Source of the DNA: Oscheius tipulae
Lineage: Eukaryota; Nematoda; Chromadorea; Rhabditida; Rhabditidae
Direction of reading: 5' to 3'
NCBI GenBank assembly: GCA_037178975.1
Contig: JASJZH010000003.1
Location: forward strand, 682,001 to 746,000
DNA: 64,000 bases
Notes under the pieces: generated by a model
Seen by the model: the letters and a program-made list of their open reading frames with translations, nothing else
Database searches by the model: none
Told to the model about the DNA's origin: nothing
Position numbers and translations under genes: made by a program
Shown: one piece after another, positions 1 to 12,795 of the stretch
How the letters are laid out: every line of letters starts with the position of its first letter
Numbering within the stretch: the stretch's first letter is position 1

Positions 1-1580
1 ACTTCCAGGCATGGCACTCGGCTCTTGACAACAGTGAGTTACCATTTCCTTTTCAGCGGGCGCTCTTTCAATCGTTTGACTCGATGACGATTGGTAGTTC
101 AATTGCTGCCGGAGACTGTAACACCATCTTCTTTGGTAGGCTTACGAGATCCATTAAAGCTTACCGACCAAATTCGCTTTTTTGTTAGACACCCTCAAAA
201 GTTTTAAAATTATCATTCTCTGACCGCGCGTTGCACTTCTTGTCTGGCGCACCCGTTTGTCTCGTAGCGTACCTTGTATGACATTCTACTCATTCTTCTA
301 ATAAGCGCGCGATTCGAGTTCCGCCTAATCACTGTTTTTGCAGACTGTCAGGATGCCGTCTACTCTCTATTCATGCGGGCTCACAAATGTTACGATCTCA
401 TACCAACCTCCTCCAAGCTGGTCGTTTTCGATACACATCTGCCAGTCCGGAAGGCTTTCTTCGCTTTGGTCTATAATGGAGTGAGAGCTGCTCCTCTCTG
501 GGACAGTGACAAACAGCGATTCGTTGGAATGCTCACAATTACGGATTTCATCAAGATCTTGATCAGGTGAATATTCTATTTCTTAATGTTTTACTTTCTT
601 AAATCTTTTTTGCATTACAAACAAGCTTTTAAGACACTATGAAGCTGGAGAGGATTCCGAGAAAATGAGAGCTCTGGAAGAGGAAGAAATTAGTCATTGG
701 AGAGCACAATTTGCCCAGGACGGCTGTCTTCGACCACTGGTGGCTATCGATCCTAATGACAGGTAAAAATTTACTATGATTTTTAAAATTATCTATTTTT
801 TCCAGTCTCCACAGAGCTGTGCAGGTTCTCTGCGAATCCAAGGTACATCGTCTTCCAGTTCTGGACGGTTCCACCGGAAACATCAGCTACATTCTGACTC
901 ACAAGAGAATCATCAAGTTTTTGTCTCTTTACGTAAGTTTTACTATCGTTTGTTAGGAAAAGCTTCAAATTTTAGATGTACGATTTGCCGCGTCCAGCCT
1001 TCATGGAGAAGACTCCTCAAGAACTAGGAATCGGGAGCTGGGGTGACATTTTGACCATTCATGTCAACACGCCTCTTCACGATGCCCTCGAGATCTTCTT
1101 GAAGAACCGAGTTTCTGCTCTGCCATTAGTGGATGAGGATGGACGAGTGAGATTTTCTTAATGTGATTGTACTAAATACGAATCTAGGTTGTGGACATCT
1201 ACGCCAAATTCGATGTCATCACTCTGGCTGCCGAGAAATCGTATGACAAGCTTGACTGTACCGTCAAGGAGGCTCTAGCTCACAGATCTGAGGTAATTTT
1301 ACATTAAGAGCCTCTTTATTTTTTTTTATTTCAGTGGTTCGAAGGTGTCCGCTGCTGCAGCGTCAACGACAATCTCTTCTCAGTCCTGGAGAACATTGTC
1401 AAGGCTGAAGTCCACCGGCTGATTGTCATCGATGAGGACAGAAAAGTCGTCGGCATCATTGCTCTCTCGGACATACTCAAGTACCTGGTTCTGGATCCGG
1501 TTATCGTGCCCTCGGAGCCACCGTCGGTCTGCGGTGAAGACAGTCCAATCGACGGCATCCCGGAGGGCAATGAAGATTGA
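1..1580 (+). CDS. AMP-activated protein kinase gamma subunit (5' end outside window)
   Basis: Regulatory gamma subunit of AMPK; its CBS repeats bind AMP/ADP/ATP and control the kinase heterotrimer. Exons fitted: 1-33, 344-566, 634-762, 806-932, 976-1146, 1188-1292, 1335-1580, all phase-consistent. The first full exon carries the family signature ([15 protein letters not shown], then [10 protein letters not shown] and [10 protein letters not shown]), nearly identical to animal gamma subunits. Later exons give [16 protein letters not shown], a [12 protein letters not shown] core and a last CBS motif with [20 protein letters not shown] before the TGA. The acceptor before the 634 exon is an AAG, rarer than CAG. 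The N-terminus lies upstream. C. elegans has several aakg genes, and I cannot say which one is orthologous. Family assignment is secure. Confidence 0.95.
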
Positions 1581-2628
1581 GAACCAATTTAATAGTAAGT
1601 TTTTTTTTTCAAAAAAGTTTTATACTAGCCTGTAAACTAAAACACTGAAACAGGCATTCCTTTAAATTCGTTGTCGCTGCACGACAAATGGGCAGTGTAC
1701 CGTGTCAGCATTGTATACTCGTCCAACAAACATTGAAATGAGAACTGACGAAAACAAAACTTGGGTAACAGGCGGATTGGTGTCGCTGGGTCACGACAAC
1801 AAATTTTATCGACTGTAAATTCCAGTGATATATTATACATGCTGGATCATATATCGAACTTAATATTTCAATTTTCAGCCTCGTCTCGGTGCCTACTCAC
1901 CAGTTGCGGGTTTATACATAGAAGAAGTAAAACAAAAGCACAGCGTCCATCATCATCCTGTAAGCGACGGGTGCTGATCTCCTCCTGCTCCACGACAATA
2001 TTATACTTTTTTAGTCACAATATTTATTCCTTCTACCCGATCCAGCTCAACCGCTGTCCCTCTTCGGTGTTGAGGATCCGGTTACTGTAATATAGTTAAA
2101 ATGTCTTCTTCCATAGTTCAAGGTTGTACATATTTTGTTCACAGCACCCTATTAGAAAAACGGATTTTGGCTTTTTAGACGGGCAACCACCCCCTCAGAC
2201 ACCCCCCAAAAATTATCAAAACGTGCAAAAGATACGGTAACCTACTCTTGTTTAAGCGCTTCTCCCTGCTTCTTTCCTAATACATTTGCTCCTTTGCCTC
2301 TCCCCTCCCCTTGTTAAATACTATTTTAAAGGATTGTTAATGTATATGAGCCAGTAGTTGCCCCAACTCTTTGTTAGACAGTGTAATCACTGATATACAT
2401 ACTACTATATGCGTACACAGTAATCTCAATACTGGTAAAGGCTGTTTAAATGAAACGATTTTATTTAAGTTTGGGTGCAAATGGACAAGGATTTTCTCAA
2501 AGAGAATCGATTTAAATCACACGTTCTTTTTTAAAACACAGTAATATTTGGAGAGACGCAAACAGTCAAACAAAAGTAATCGCAAAAGGTACAAGTTGTT
2601 TGCAATTTATGATTACAGAGTGCAAAAG
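1581..2628. other. Intergenic stretch between convergent genes
   Basis: This is about 1 kb between the stop of the AMPK gamma gene and the stop of the minus-strand DUF4139 gene. It should contain both 3' UTRs. I see no coding potential, RNA gene or long repeat. Confidence 0.6.
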
Positions 2629-4957
2629 TTATTCGGAATCAACTAGAACAAAATCTTTGTCACGGGATTGATCGCCAAAATACTCGAAATAAATAGTCTT
2701 CTCTTCCGTAGGATTGACTGAAACTGCAAATTGGTAGGTCCCATTCGAAAGATCCCTTTTCTCAATAATCGATTCGTCTGTGTCGTTATATACAGCGGAT
2801 GACAGGAGGGTGGCCTGGAAAGTAAAACAGACGTGCTTCTGATTGGCGCAGTTGCAGGTGATGCCGACATCAACTTAGGGGCCCCAAGTTCAGTAATGCA
2901 AACTTAGCCCAACCAAGACCTCTGTCCTTCTCGAAGCTTGTAACGAAAAAAAGGGTATTCCTAGGAAAGATTGGTCAATATTGGAGCGTACACGGCCCCG
3001 TTACTTGGCCACTCGGGTAGCCCCCGCTAGCTATATTGCTTGAAGTCTATCTTGTCGTGCATTTTGCCAACGATAGGCTCACCTTGATGTGTTCATCACT
3101 TTTTTGATAACCTGAATCCTTCAATTCAAGTAGAATCTTCGCATTCCGGTTGTTCATGACTATAACAACCTGTTCCATAAGCACGGCCTCACGGCTGTGG
3201 TTTTCTAGCTGCTGAAGGTACTGTCTGGCCAAGGAGTTTTGGCTAGAGGGAACAGATGACAGTTTGACCAGAGGGTCCGCTCCCAGATTAACTCTGAACT
3301 TATCCATTGGCATCACGGTTTCCTTAAGCTGATGCTCTATGACGAAAGAGTCGTTCAGAAAGACAAAAACGCTTCCAGGTAGGAGAGTAAAATCGCTGTT
3401 GTTGCAAATCTGAGCGGTCAGATGAGCTTCGCTATCGTCCCGGCTTAGAAAGCATTGATGAATAAGCGAAGGCTCTGCTTTGAAGCTGCCGATTTCTACC
3501 TGCAACATTGGAGTTTTGCAGCAATTAAAATTCACTCACATCGCGGAATACCTCCGTCGCTAATTCAAGTAAGAAGGTTTGAGGCTTCTGCACGGCAAAT
3601 TCCAATTTGCGTTCCTTTCGTTTCTCAGGGATGGTCACAACGTCATGCGTGTCGCCTGACTCAGACTCTGACTGACCATGAGAGTCTCTCCGTTTTCTCT
3701 TGTTTTTGGCAGGCACTGTTCCCGGTTCCTGTCCGAATTCTGCAGACTTCAACGCCGGAGGCTCAGTCATCCAGTCGGGCTTTCCAGTGGAAACTACAAT
3801 CGGTGCATTGATCCAATTTTCCGTCTCATGTTTAATTGCAGCCAGGTAGCAAACTTCTGCCGTTGGTGTACTGCTCGTAGTGTCTATGTATACGGCATAT
3901 TTTGGAGACCACGAAGCCAACGTGGTGACATAGGCAACGGTAAGTTCCACATCGCCACCGGGAGAATCGAGCGAGATTGTGACAGTTCTAAAAATGAATT
4001 TTGCCAGAATTATTCTGAATTTGCTTACGATGTGTTGGATATACATTCTTCAGCTTGAGTGAGCTCTTTAAAAGCGGCTTGCATTTCACGATTAACGCTA
4101 GTAATCTTATCGTTCAGCTTCATATTTTCTGAAAAAGAAAAGATTTATTATTTTTGCAATCAATTTACCACTATTCAGCTTTTTCAACTCGCTCACGTAA
4201 TAGTTCTGTGAGCTTTCGATGAATTCATAAGGCTGCTGACCCTTTTCCCCCAAAGTTGAATAACTAATCTGGAAATCTAGCGCAGAAATTCTTCTTTTCA
4301 CGATGTCTTTGTCGTCAAAAAGGCTGAGGTAGTGGCGGTTAAGTTTCTGATATTTGCTTCTGGCTTCGGCAACCTAAATACTTGAAGAAAGTACACTTTT
4401 CAAGGGACACTCTCGGTTGCTCGGTTGATCAGCACGCGCTTTTATGCATTTGGGGCACTATCCCATTCCTCAAGTTTCTGAAGCCCAAAAGTATGAGCAT
4501 AGGAAGTTTCACATCTTGAGACGAATAAACAAACTTACGAAGTGTGAAAATGGGTGTAGCCAATAAAATACATTTTTAGAAAAAGTTTGTGGCGTAACCC
4601 AAAATATAAAAAGCGCACGCCGTTTAAATGCTCCTGTGATTGGAGTTACCTCTGGGGAATCTTCTAAAGGCGCTCCAGACAGGTGCTCTACTCTCACTGA
4701 GCTGACAAACTGGTGATGCTGGCCTTCAACTCGAATACATTTCCAAAAGGCGAGCAAGTTCTGAATATTTTTTGTAAGCCACAAAAAATTGGGCATACCG
4801 TGATTCTGATTTCGGCTTCACCTGCTGGCAAATGTAAATTTAATAGCAACTTAACCTCCGCTTGGTTTTCATAGAATGTTACTTTTTGGAACGGGAGGCA
4901 GCGAGCTGGAATTTCTACGACGTGCGGCTCCACGATGCACACCATTTCTTCCTCCAT
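2629..4957 (-). CDS. DUF4139/DUF4140 family protein, copy 1 (F37C4.5-like)
   Basis: Predicted 541-residue protein of the conserved family that includes C. elegans F37C4.5 and bacterial mucoidy-inhibitor-like proteins; molecular function is unknown. Exons from 5' to 3': 4957-4799, 4760-4650, 4373-4169, 4128-4029, 3987-3540, 3499-3083, 2814-2629, every junction in phase. The N-terminal part has the DUF4140 pattern (VTFYENQAEVKL ... EIRIT), followed by a helical middle, the DUF4139 core TVTISLDSPGGDVELTVAY then SWSPKYAVYIDT, and a C-terminal beta-rich part with VVIVMNNRNAKILLELKD. An acidic/basic linker (KNKRKRRDS ... ESESGD) sits in the large exon. Introns are as short as 38-41 bp. It is head-to-head with copy 2 (start 5507). 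The first exon is 159 nt and the third 205 nt, identical in length to copy 3 at 13205-16321. Confidence 0.88.
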
Positions 4958-5506
4958 TTCCGCTCTGCTCTGAAAGTATCATATTTGATCTAAACGATTA
5001 AAGCTAAAAGTTAAGCCATAAATTGATTGGGTGTCAATAATAAAAGGGAAGAAAAGTTGGGCGGGGAGAGCTACTATCCCACAGTCAGAAAGCAAACTGG
5101 GCATCTTCTTATCTTAAAAACGCAGCTGGTGAGTACTTGCAAGAATTCAACCTTATTGACATCATTTTGATATTCAAACAGGAGTAAATGAATAAAATCA
5201 CAGTTGTACAATGTCAGCTGCATAAGTATTCCAAAATAAAAAACGAAGGCCCTAAGAGACTGAGCTGTAACGTCGGCTAAGATTTACCCTTAAAAATAAT
5301 TTTCTTGTATTATTTTAATGTAAAGCAATTTTTTTCAAAATAGATTGACACCGCTAGACTCCAATATTTCATCAATTCTTGTGATAAGAAAAATGACTGT
5401 GTGTAGCGGCTAGATGCCTTCTCCAGAAATCGCCGCCCCTTCTTGGTTATTATCGCCTTCTCACTTCCAACTTTGGCTCTTATCATTACCCTATTTCCAG
5501 CTTTAA
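4958..5506. promoter_or_regulatory. Shared upstream region of two divergent DUF4139 genes
   Basis: The ~550 bp between the two ATGs (4957 on minus, 5507 on plus) must hold both promoters. The plus gene has a CTATTTCCAG acceptor 7 nt before its ATG, which fits a trans-splice site. I could not pick a definite TATA box or factor site. Confidence 0.5.
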
Positions 5507-8500
5507 ATGGAAAATATGCAAGACGTATTCAAGAAACATGTCATAGAAATTTCTGACGACGAACTGCCAGTCGAAAAATTTATAATCTACAAGAATAACG
5601 CGGAAGTCAAGCGGCCAATTAGAGTCAACGTGCCACAAGGACAAGTCGAAATAAGGATCACGGTATGTATTAGGCTCCATATTAGTAATTAAGTTAAACC
5701 CCGAGTCTTTTAAATTTGCGGTTCTCGCGAACAGGCATGTTTTCGCCCAATATTAGACATACTAGGGGTCGGGGCTGCATTTTCCGCTTTGCAATGTTCT
5801 CCAAAATTGTAGAACTCGAAAAGTTCGCCAATTTTGCAGTAAAACGAAAAATTAAAATATGCCCTCTTCGCCACGAAAAGTCCGATTGTGCTTGCACTGA
5901 GTTTCAATGTGCCTGGTGGCGAACCCCACAAAAAGTGTGCAATGTCGACTGAGTATTCAATATAATATAGCCTATACTAACACATTAGACTGTCCGTAGG
6001 TCTTGCAATGACAAAAAATTTAAGGATTGCGATATTCAGCGTTTCTTTTTACAGACTATATTTGTACGAAACAATTTACAGAATCTTCACGACAGTGTTT
6101 ATGGCGAAAACTTTAGAGTAGATGGGCCGGGAAGAAGATACGTCCGTGGAATGCGCCTGTGGCCACAGGATGATTTAAATGCTGACGTCTCCACAGAGGT
6201 AATAAATTTTAACTGATAGTTTAAGAGCATTTTTACAGCCTCTGAAAACCATTAGAAACAGGCACGACGAGCTTGATCGGCAGCGGTATATTCTTTTGAA
6301 AGATCAAGAAATCGTCCAGAAACGAATTAGAGCTCTCGACTCTATGGTCTTTCACACGTTCAACAAAGAAAGTGTGCCGTCGTCGTTGAAATCTACGGAG
6401 AGAACACATAACTATTACGCCAGCGAGTTGAAGAAGCTAAAAAATGGTAAGTACGTGTAAGTCATATGTGTTTGGTTTTATCCAGTAGTGGTTCGGTCGA
6501 GTTTTGAATTGGAAAAGAGTGAACCAGTGCGTTCCGACCTGGTCCTCAGATGCTCGAACTATCCTTAATTTCCGCTCAAAAACATTACTCGCCGCAGGCG
6601 CGGGCTGAACGAGCCGAAAAGCTCCAGGCCCAGGTTTGTTTGTCTGCAGCATGCACTTGGTGCTGTTATAAATGGGCCCTGCATGCTGTTATAAATGGGC
6701 CCGTTCGGCCAAGCAAATAGCGAAATCAGCTGAATGAAAACTTTTCTGCTTCAGAAAATTTGGAACTCGACGATAAAATTGCTGTAATCATGAGGCAGAT
6801 GGATCACTCGCCCAAAGAATTGGTCGCTGCGCGCATGAAAAAGCAATTGACGTATGAGTCCGTTTTTTAATATACAACAACATTTCAGAATTGCTATTTC
6901 CCTAGATTCTCCAGGTGGCGATTTGAAACTTTGTTTGTCCTACATCAATGATGTGTTCTGGACTCCGAGATATTACGTCTATGTGGACACAAAACACAGA
7001 ATACCGTCCGTAGCAGTCCGGTGTGCAGCTGAAATTTACAACCTGTGCCGTAAGCAGCGGATCAAGGTTCCGGTAACTTTCTCGTCCGGAAGCATCGATT
7101 GGGAAACACCGATAGAAATGCCTGGTAGAGATGAGAGGAAGAGAAAAATCCCTGGCGATTCCTCCGATTCCGGCGAGGAAGACAATGAGACAGGTTCAGC
7201 CCAAGAAAAGCTGGAGAAGTCTGCTCCCAAGGTAGAATTTGTGGCACAAAAGCCACTTACTGTCCCTCGCCAGCCCGGATACTTCCTGCTCGGAAATGTA
7301 ATTGTTTACCTTAAAAGTTGTAATTGAAGCCGAAGCTTATAGTCTGTCCAGAGAAAGAGAGCGCTTTTCAAATGAGCACGCCTGAGAATTTTGACTGCGC
7401 ACCGATTTATTCCAAGCAAATCTTCGATGCGCAGCTAGGAAAATGCTTGCTGCGCAGTTCGTATAGTATATTCAGCTTGGAAGTTCACAACGCAGTTCTT
7501 TAACATCGTTCATCGCGAGACCGATTGCACTGAAAATGGTCTCTCGACGAACGATGTTAAAGGGCTGCGTTGTGAACTTCCAAGCTGAACAGACTATACT
7601 CTCTTTTTCTTGAACAGACGTGAATATGCAATTGCGAAGCTGCGTTATTTGAGCAGAAAAGGCGTTTTCGAGTCTTCCAATGTTCTGCAAAGTTGTAGCC
7701 CGTGAATTGCTCTACAATCTTGCAGGAAATCGGAAAGCTCAAAAATGTCGTTTTCAGCCAAAAACACAGATGTACGCAATACCGTATTCACTTAAACAGA
7801 CCTGCGTCTATCAGAGCTTTTACGGCATTTGTCTGTTCAGGCAGAAATCGGTAGCTTCGAGGCAGAACCCAGGTTTATCCATCAATGTCTTCCGAGTCAG
7901 GACGAGAATGTTTTCCTGGCAGCCTTGATCTGTAACAACAGCGAGTTTACTCTAATACCTGGAATGGTTTCCGTTTTTCTGAACGGCTCTCTCGCTCAAG
8001 AATATCAGCTTCCGGAACGCATCCTACCGAAGGAGACATTTCGGATTCAGCTGGGAACAGACCCTTTGGTCAAAATAGTGTACCCACCAGCTAAACATCA
8101 TCAGATTTCGTTAGCGGAAAATGAACAGGAAATTGTGATCACGAACAACAGGAAGGATCCGATACAGCTGGAAGTGAAGGAAACTCTTCCTCAACAGGAT
8201 AGAGAGAACGTGAGTCTTGGGTACTGTCACTGTCTACCTCTGTCTCTGTCCCTGTCTGTCTCTGTCTTTGTTACTGTCTCTTTCACTGTCACAACTACTT
8301 AAGTTTTGTTTCTCTTGTTTCTCTTTCTCTCAAACTGACACTGACATTCTCAGCCTGTCCCCATCAATGTCACTGTGGCTGTCACAGACGCCGCATTTTC
8401 CCTCTGTCACTGTCTTTCTCCCACTTTCTGTTCCTATCAGTGAATCACATCAGTCTCTTTCTCTTTATCTCCCTATTATTCAGATCACCGAATCCATTGT

Positions 8501-8567
8501 CACTCGTCAGTTTACAATCAACCCATCTGAAGAAAAGTTCCTTCCCATCCAAGTACTCCACCCGTAA
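5507..8567 (+). CDS. DUF4139/DUF4140 family protein, copy 2
   Basis: Predicted 479-residue paralogue of the gene at 2629-4957; function unknown. Exons: 5507-5662, 6082-6198, 6239-6446, 6755-6851, 6889-7297, 7841-8209, 8484-8567, all in phase. Conserved landmarks match copy 1 in order: FIIYKNNAEVK and QVEIRIT; NYYASELKKLKN; IAISLDSPGGDLKLCLSY and TPRYYVYVDT; EIGSFEAEPRFIHQC; IVITNNRKDPIQLEVKE. The 3' exon is only 28 codons against 62 in copy 1, so the tail is shorter or an exon was missed. The 6082 acceptor was chosen over 6055 because it reproduces the paralogue's exon. Introns 5663-6081 and 7298-7840 are long and carry dispersed-repeat fragments; the second holds a large hairpin. Confidence 0.85.
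7465..7600. repeat. Long near-perfect inverted repeat inside an intron
   Basis: Arms 7465-7522 and 7538-7600 are reverse complements with only a few mismatches and one 4-5 nt bulge, separated by a loop of about 15 nt. It lies wholly in the 7298-7840 intron of the DUF4139 copy 2 gene. The hairpin could be a small MITE, a fold-back transposon or a precursor of small RNAs. The arms have no coding sense. Confidence 0.85.
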
Positions 8568-9254
8568 GGGGTTTGTTCTGCTCAATTTATTAAAAATTGT
8601 TTTCGTGTCTGTGTCTGTCTGTGTGTGTGTGTCTGAAGTCATCAATTAGTGTGCACTACTTTGTGCGCGCACTAATTGTTTGCAAGTCAAGCCAAATCGA
8701 GCCAATTCGGGAGATAGCTTTGTTGAGAGAACGTTGCTCCTGTCATGATAGCTCGACTGACGGGAAACATGCGGACAGGTTCAAATGTGAGGCAAGGGAC
8801 TAGAGAAATTTAAACAGGACAGGGTTCAAAGGAAGGGTCATATGAGCCCCCTAGGGGCAATAGTCAAACTAGCACTACTGAAAAAAAAGGGTCGAACAGG
8901 TTGAAGCTAAAGGGAAGGGCCAAGAGAGATTGACAGAAGAGAATCGAAACCGAGAAAGGTTCATGTTCTAACTGTCATTGAGTCCCTTGGAGTGATAGCC
9001 ATAGGAGTGAAATAGATGTGGATACGAGAGATGGGAAGTGGGGTCAAAGGGTAGGAAGTGTGTTTAACTGATTAGCAGTGATCATTAGCAATCGTTTTAG
9101 TGGGGAAAGGACAAGAGTGTAGGTACGCCCCGAAGGGGCAATGGCCTAATTTGTTGCGTGTAAGATTCTCTTTGAAATCTACAAAACTTTATAACCGTGA
9201 AAAATGGATAAAATGACGTATTAACATCGGAAATATGTGCTCAAAATGACTGAC
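8568..9254. other. Intergenic stretch between convergent genes
   Basis: About 690 bp between the 3' ends of DUF4139 copy 2 and the minus-strand gene at 9255. It begins with a CT-rich/TG tract and contains two short GC palindromes (around 8850 and 9127). No gene is visible. Confidence 0.5.
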
Positions 9255-10388
9255 TTATGGCTGGAGGAGCTCTCTTCGCCGAAGATATCGAGCAATGTCC
9301 TTGATCTTGTAGAAGACGCCCCGAGCACAATTGGCCAAGAATACGTTGTTCGTATACCGGGCATAACAGTAGATTCGCCTAAATTATGCTGTTTGGCCTA
9401 AAAATGGGAAAAACTAACCGGGTAGTTTGTTTCGCCTCATCGACATTGCCAAGCTGCGCCACGCTCAGAGCCTTGTAGAGGTAGCATCGGGCCTGTAGCA
9501 CCTCATTTCCAATCTCTTGGGCTACTTTGAGCTGGTGCTGGGTGACGAGACCGGCTCTTTCGGCCTGTAATGCAAGAGTATATAGGTGAAAACATCGGAT
9601 TCCACAATGCTGTAATAAAAGCGGATTGTTGAATAGAAAAACTTCATGCAACAATGGAAATGATGCTATTTTAGCTGCAAAAATACGTCCGTGGCGGGAC
9701 TCCTAGACACGCGGGATATCAAATCGAGTTAATTTCGCTCTTTTTTGTTTCAGCCTAGCAACTTATGTTTTCGTTCTCTCCTCTTCCTTTCGTTTCTAAA
9801 ACGTGGTAACTTTCTGTAATATTTTTATTTTGTTTCGTGCCCAATATCTTATTTTCACCACAAAAGTCTGGCTCAAAACTCGATGAACAGCTTCTGGTAT
9901 TCGAACCTCAAGATTGCCCTTCCGGTGATATCTTTTCCAATCAAATCCTGTTAAAAAGGCAAAAACCGTACCCATTTCCTATCATAATCGCCCATCGAGG
10001 AGAAGGCTCCCCCAAACGTGGACAGATTCCAGAGCAGGGATTCGGCTTCCAATGTCCTACGCAAATGGACCAAAACGAGGTGTTCCCTGAATTTTTTAAT
10101 AGTATTTTTAAGCCCAAAATCCTACCAATATCTGTCAATTGTCTCTCCAGGCCAGTCTTCACATCGTAGAGTTAAAATTACTGTCTGAATTCGGGATTTT
10201 AGCTGAAACTAAAGTACAAAACTCACTTTTTCCTTAGTAACTGCCATTTTTCTGCGCACCAACTGCCAAAACCGTCCATTTTCCACGGCTAGATGGTATA
10301 AAATCGGTCGAAAATGGTCTCCGGAACAGTTCCATCGAATTCTTCTCGTCTCTAGACTCGTGCTCGGCTCCGATATCCTCGCTAGCAT
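9255..10388 (-). CDS. Small helical protein of unknown function
   Basis: A 201-residue protein assembled from exons 10388-10227, 10184-10126, 10086-9972, 9564-9419 and 9378-9255; each junction keeps frame and has GT/AG ends, which supports the model. I do not recognise the family. The middle (LLWNLSTFGGAFSSMGDYD) and the following segment (LKVAQEIGNEVLQARCYLYK then ALSVAQLGNVDEAKQ) look like TPR-type helical hairpins. The C-terminus is basic (RYLRRRELLQP). No signal peptide or membrane segment is evident. It starts about 150 bp downstream of the RPUSD4-like gene on the same strand, a spacing typical of the downstream gene of a nematode operon. Confidence 0.7.
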
Positions 10389-10538
10389 CTAGTTAACCAG
10401 TTATACCATGTTATAATATAACTCTCTTAGACAATGAAATAGTGGAAAATCCTGATTTTTCACGGTAAAAAGTATTTAAAAAAAATCTTAATTCTGCACA
10501 AAGGAAAACTAACTAGTTAACTAACTACAAAAAAGTGA

Positions 10539-12795
10539 CTATCTTTTCAAGAGTTTGAGCTTCTGTAGGAGCCAGGTGAAGTGAGGGGGCATGGGAGCAC
10601 GGATGACGATGTCGGGCTGTTGAACATTGGCCGAGGGGAATCGCATCTGGAAATGAAGAGGTATTGTGAGTATGTGTGGGCATTTTGGTAAAGTAAGTGT
10701 GTCACTGACACTGTCGCTGTCTTTTTGACATGTACAGCTAGAGAAAAACAGACGCAAAACAGACTCTTGCTATAAAAACTAACCTGTTGAAGATGCGAGT
10801 GCATTGGCAATTTCCTTCCCTGCGTTTCGGTCAATCCGAGCCTGTTAAGGAAGGGTTTAGGGTATCTAAAAATCCTCCTTTTAAGTAAAATTTAAAAAAC
10901 AAACTTTAACGGCTGGCTCGGATCCGTGCTACCATATTTGTGGTCATCGAAAAGCGTCAGCTTGGCCAGACTAAGATGGCAGCGGAGCTGGTGAGGAACC
11001 TCTGCAATTATTTGGTTTTTTCAGACCAAAACGGCGAAAAGTACCATTTTTGGTCTCGGCCTCAATGTAACTGACGCCGTCGACGGACGCCAGCGGCTTG
11101 AGAAGGGTCGTACCGTGAAAAATCTGCTTCTGGGTCTGGTTGGTGAAGAGCGGGAGGAGCTGCAAATCGTATTTTTTCAGTCAAAAAATGTTGTACCTTA
11201 AACTGTGGCTTGCCCTTATTCTCATAGAGTTTCTTCACCAGCGGGATGGTGATCTCGATGGACTCATCGAGAGTTCCCTTGACTAGACAGCGATGAGTCG
11301 AGGTAGCCTCTTTTAGCTGGTCCTGGGCTTCGGATTGGGCCAGAGCGCTTCTGAAAAACGCTGGTTTGGAAAGAAAATAGGGTAATTTTGAAGTTTTGTG
11401 TCTGTTTTAAAGTATGCTAGGCATAAGTATTCAAACTGATTCAGTCACAGCCCAGTACCAATACCCTTCAAAAACATCAAAATTCAGATTCTGTGTTTCG
11501 GGTCCAATATCTAAAGTAATGTATCTACCGAACGAGCCGCGCATACTCTGCGTTGTAGCACGATTGGTTAGCTCTCTGGACAGACTCTAGATAGGATCTT
11601 GTCTTTGTGAATATAAGATTTCTTTTGCGAATTTCGGCGATATGTTGGGCATCCTCGGTCTGATTCCGATCGAATATAGACTCGGACAGGCAAAATAGAA
11701 GAACTTACGTGGCGAAAAGAATGATTCCAGACTGCTGAAGATCAAGAGAGCGGACGAGATGAAGACGCTCGACTTTTGGTGCGACACGGGCCTTCAAGAC
11801 CTGAAGAAGCCGATCAAACTGATTCTGGAGCTTCGAGCCGGAGTAGGGCAGGCCGTAGGGCTTGTCAAAGGCGATCAGGTTAGCTAAAATCGGAATTTTT
11901 GAATCCTAAAAAGCCCGGGAAACCCACAGTTTTGAAAAATGATCCTATTGGCCAGGTACTCGACAAGCAGGTCCTGACTCATGCCTTGGACTGGAGGCAT
12001 GTTGGCCCGAAGTGTCTGGATTACTGTCATAGCCTGTTCCTGTGAGTTTTTTTGTGGAAAAAACTGATATAAAGCTTACTTTTTCTTGGGGACCGTCGAA
12101 GTCGCGACGAGAATCCTGTCTTTTTCTCTTTCCTCCTTTTTTCTGTTGAATTCTAGGCTCGGGCTTGTTTTGAACCATGTCCGTTTCCTTCTCCTCCGTC
12201 TGACGACGTTTTCTATTGGCCTCGAGGTTCTTTCGAGCCAGATGACCGACCACCGGGCCGTTTTCTTCCTTCTGAGGACTGTTCGCTTCGTAAAAGAGCT
12301 CGTGATGACTTTTTTCCATAGTTGGGGAAGGAATTTTCTGAAAAATGATACTTAAACCGAAGATGGATCGGTTACCTGCTTGAAATCAACTTTCTGACCG
12401 ATTTTTTCATAGAATTCGTCAGAAAATCGCTGTTTGTCGCCTCCTTCAAGCCCTGAGAAGTACTGTTTTTCAAGAAAATCTGTTCCCGAATCTCTTGGCT
12501 TTTCCTCCTGGATATTCTCGTTGCCGGAACGCTCCTGAATCGAGTTTTATGACAAAAAGACAGAGGAATACCATAATTTCGGGGAAGAAGGCTTGATCCA
12601 TAAATTTCGAGCCCGGAAGTTGTTTAGCATTACTATTAGACGATCTGGGAGTTTCTTCGACCTAAAACAGCGGATTTACAGTCAAAAACCATGGGAAGGT
12701 ACCGGTGAATGGCCCTTCTCCGGACCCTGAGCTGTGTAGGACGACGAAACGTATTCAATACCGAAGAAGTCGTCGCTCGGGGCTCCTTTCGTCAT
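10539..12795 (-). CDS. RPUSD4: RluA-type pseudouridine synthase, RPUSD4-like (mitochondrial)
   Basis: Predicted 472-residue rRNA/mRNA pseudouridine synthase; human RPUSD4 acts in mitochondrial RNA modification. Exons from 5': 12795-12703, 12661-12572, 12534-12376, 12337-12080, 12039-11928, 11883-11709, 11350-11197, 11159-11045, 11001-10905, 10841-10784, 10646-10539. Key motifs: NLIAFDKPYGLP, then VRSLDLQQSGIILFA where the D aligns with the catalytic Asp of HRLDxxTSG (His and Thr not retained), then VPHQLRCHLS and FDDHKYGS, and a C-terminal MHSHLQQ as in RPUSD4. The N-terminal ~230 residues are charged (a KKGGKRKRQDSRRD stretch) and poorly conserved. The donor at 10904 is GTTTGT. It sits between a DUF4139 gene upstream and the small gene at 9255 downstream, all on one strand. 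Confidence 0.87.

Noticed and set aside
11524-11585. Possible extra exon of the RPUSD4-like gene
   Set aside because: It has an open frame and a GT donor, but joining it gives a stop or the wrong frame. Direct joining of 11709 to 11350 keeps phase and matches RPUSD4.
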